Shown: one piece after another, positions 62,582 to 64,000 of the stretch | Layout of the letters: each line of letters begins with the position of its first letter | Numbering within the stretch: position 1 is the first letter of the stretch | Source of the DNA: Flavobacterium kingsejongi | GTDB lineage: Bacteria; Bacteroidota; Bacteroidia; Flavobacteriales; Flavobacteriaceae | NCBI RefSeq assembly: GCF_003076475.1 | Contig: NZ_CP020919.1 | Coordinates: 1,922,001 to 1,986,000, forward strand | DNA: 64,000 bases | Direction of reading: 5' to 3' | Program-made: the position numbers and the translations under genes | Notes under the pieces: generated by a model | Database searches by the model: none | What the model saw: the letters and a program-made list of their open reading frames with translations, nothing else | Told to the model about the DNA's origin: nothing

Positions 62582-63346
62582 ATGAAAAAATACATCCTGT
62601 TTGTACTTTTGGCTCTTTCGGCCACTGGATTTTCCCAAAGTAAAAATATCAATAATTATAAATATGTTATTATTCCGGAACGATTCGGTTTTATGAAAGA
62701 ACCTAATCAATATGGGTTAAGTACACTTGCTAAAGCTTTCATGGAGCGTAAAGGTTTTACAGTTTTTTTTGATGATACCCAATTGCCCTTGGAGCTTATA
62801 ACAAATAAATGCAGCGCACTTTCAGTAGAAGTGGTTGAGGAGAGTACAATGTTTAATACCGTCCTTACGGTTTTACTTAAAGATTGCAAAGGGACTGTTT
62901 TGTTTAAAGGAGTACCGGGAAAAAGCCGGGAAAAAGCCTATAAAACAGCTTATAATCTTGCTATGAGAGAAGCATTTAAGTCTCTTGACGGCATGTCTTA
63001 CAAATACCAAGAGTTATCGGGTACAGAAGTTACGACCGTGACTGCAAATTCACATTATATTCCTGCTTCTGCGAATACTGTTACAACTGTTTCATCCAAT
63101 AGCAGTTCCGTTAATGAGTCAATTGCTACAGGTACTTTATATGCGCAGGCTACAGCCACCGGATATCAATTGGTGGACACAACTCCCAAAAAGGTGTTGA
63201 CACTATTTAAAACGTCACAACAAGACTATTTTACGGCAAATAATGGTAAGAACCAGGGAATGGTTTTTAAAAAAGAAGGACAATGGTATTTTGAGTATTA
63301 TCAAAATGACAAACTGATCTCTGAGAAGTTGGATATTAAATTCTAA
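62582..63346 (+). CDS. Secreted protein of unknown function
   Basis: A 254-aa protein with a signal peptide (ends TGFSQ). Residues ~25-140 look like a mixed alpha/beta domain (YVIIPERFGFMKEPNQYGLSTLA); residues ~150-200 form a Ser/Thr/Val-rich low-complexity linker (NTVTTVSSNSSSVNES); the tail has a short beta domain (KKEGQWYFEYYQNDKLI). Such proteins are seen in flavobacteria without function. It is 16 bp behind yjjG and ends with a terminator shared with rarA. Confidence 0.8.
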   Translation: MKKYILFVLLALSATGFSQSKNINNYKYVIIPERFGFMKEPNQYGLSTLAKAFMERKGFTVFFDDTQLPLELITNKCSALSVEVVEESTMFNTVLTVLLKDCKGTVLFKGVPGKSREKAYKTAYNLAMREAFKSLDGMSYKYQELSGTEVTTVTANSHYIPASANTVTTVSSNSSSVNESIATGTLYAQATATGYQLVDTTPKKVLTLFKTSQQDYFTANNGKNQGMVFKKEGQWYFEYYQNDKLISEKLDIKF

Positions 63347-63352
63347 ATATGG

Positions 63353-63382
63353 AAAAGGTGTTGTTTTTACAGCACCTTTTTT
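63353..63382. terminator. Bidirectional terminator
   Basis: An 11-bp stem (AAAAGGTGTTG at 63353-63363, CAGCACCTTTT at 63370-63380; one T-G pair) with a 6-nt loop and T-run. It serves the secreted-protein gene and convergent rarA. Confidence 0.85.
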
Positions 63383-64000
63383 AATACCCATATTTGTTTT
63401 TCCAGCGGTTTTTGAGAAACTCCCGTGTACCGTTTTCCCTTGAATTATTTCCGGGATCATATATCGTAGTGTTTTGCAATGCATCAGGTAAAAATTCCTG
63501 TTCCGCAAAATTATTCTGGTAATCATGAGCATACTTATACTCTTCACCATAGCCCAATTCTTTCATCAGTTTGGTTGGAGCATTTCTAAGGTGTATTGGT
63601 ACAGGCAAGTCACCAGTCTGTTTTACGAGTTGTTGTGCTTTTCCAATAGCCATATAAGAAGCATTACTTTTTGGCGATGTGGCAAGGTAAACGGCACATT
63701 GGCTTAGTATAATCCGTGATTCCGGATATCCGATTGTTGTGACTGCCTGAAAGGTATTGTTGGCCATTATGAGTGCAGTAGGATTGGCATTTCCAATATC
63801 TTCTGATGCTGCAATCAGCATTCTTCGTGCAATAAATTTAACATCTTCACCGCCTTCAATCATTCTGGCGAGCCAATAGACTGCACCATTGGGATCACTC
63901 CCTCGTATGGATTTTATAAATGCTGATACAATGTCATAATGCTGTTCACCGGTTTTATCATACAGAACCGTATTTTGTTGTACCAAGCCCAAAACCAAAT
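63381..64000 (-). CDS. rarA: Replication-associated recombination protein RarA/MgsA, C-terminal part
   Basis: The last ~205 residues of an AAA+ ATPase that acts at stalled replication forks; the gene runs off the window edge, so the ATPase motifs are not seen. Visible signatures are SIRGSDPNGAVYWLARMIEGG, IARRMLIAASEDIGNANP, and the C-terminal tetramerisation part GKAQQLVKQTGDLPVP and HLRNAPTKLMKELGYG, all typical of RarA. The end is intact. Its length and motifs leave little doubt. Confidence 0.95.
   Translation of the reverse strand, partial: LVLGLVQQNTVLYDKTGEQHYDIVSAFIKSIRGSDPNGAVYWLARMIEGGEDVKFIARRMLIAASEDIGNANPTALIMANNTFQAVTTIGYPESRIILSQCAVYLATSPKSNASYMAIGKAQQLVKQTGDLPVPIHLRNAPTKLMKELGYGEEYKYAHDYQNNFAEQEFLPDALQNTTIYDPGNNSRENGTREFLKNRWKNKYGY

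Overview
The window looks like a chromosomal segment of a Bacteroidota bacterium of the family Flavobacteriaceae, most like Flavobacterium. The evidence is a SusC/SusD pair with an ECF sigma/FecR switch, an S46 dipeptidyl-peptidase, an hpt-adk-obg housekeeping block, Bacteroidota-type promoters (TTG - about 19 nt - TAnnTTTG), weak ribosome sites with several TTG/GTG starts, and lipoproteins with acidic residues after the lipobox cysteine. I saw no rRNA, tRNA or CRISPR array.

Layout. 0-10 kb: small regulators and accessory genes (AraC regulators, a RAYT transposase with a REP-like palindrome, phosphoesterase/MFS pair, secreted aspartic protease, PH-domain protein, methyltransferase, WG-repeat protein). 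10.3-13.3 kb: an unusual two-gene unit (unknown 500-aa protein plus glycosyltransferase) with its own promoter and terminator. 13.3-19.2 kb: TPR histidine kinase/LuxR regulator, a surface-type lipoprotein, a secreted serine hydrolase and a PadR/HAAS pair with a recognisable operator. 19.3-25.6 kb: an RND efflux operon whose adaptor gene is frameshifted, preceded by an operator/promoter and a broken small ORF. 25.6-35.6 kb: sigma/anti-sigma/SusC/SusD locus beside a secreted PI-PLC-like phospholipase and a secreted phosphoesterase, suggesting capture of a phosphorylated, perhaps inositol-containing, substrate. 35.8-39.2 kb: a frameshifted GlxA-type regulator and a VOC/DoxX stress cluster containing a pseudogene. 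39.2-44.6 kb: dicarboxylate symporter, TonB receptor and PQQ-type sugar dehydrogenase.

44.8-64 kb is more conserved: hpt, adk, CorC-like protein, obg, LytTR two-component pair, S41 and S46 peptidases, mpl, DUF1287, radC, then an ABC ATPase/permease/DUF3299-like trio with a His-rich permease loop that resembles a metal (zinc) module, yjjG and the C-terminal part of rarA running off the window. A recurring theme is single-base lesions: three genes need a one-base change and one a one- or two-base change to be intact, and two ORFs carry an in-frame TAG. Whether this is real gene decay or sequence error cannot be settled from the window alone. The best candidates for undescribed biology are the 10.4-13.2 kb cassette, the PI-PLC/SusCD locus and the operator motif shared by two distant loci.
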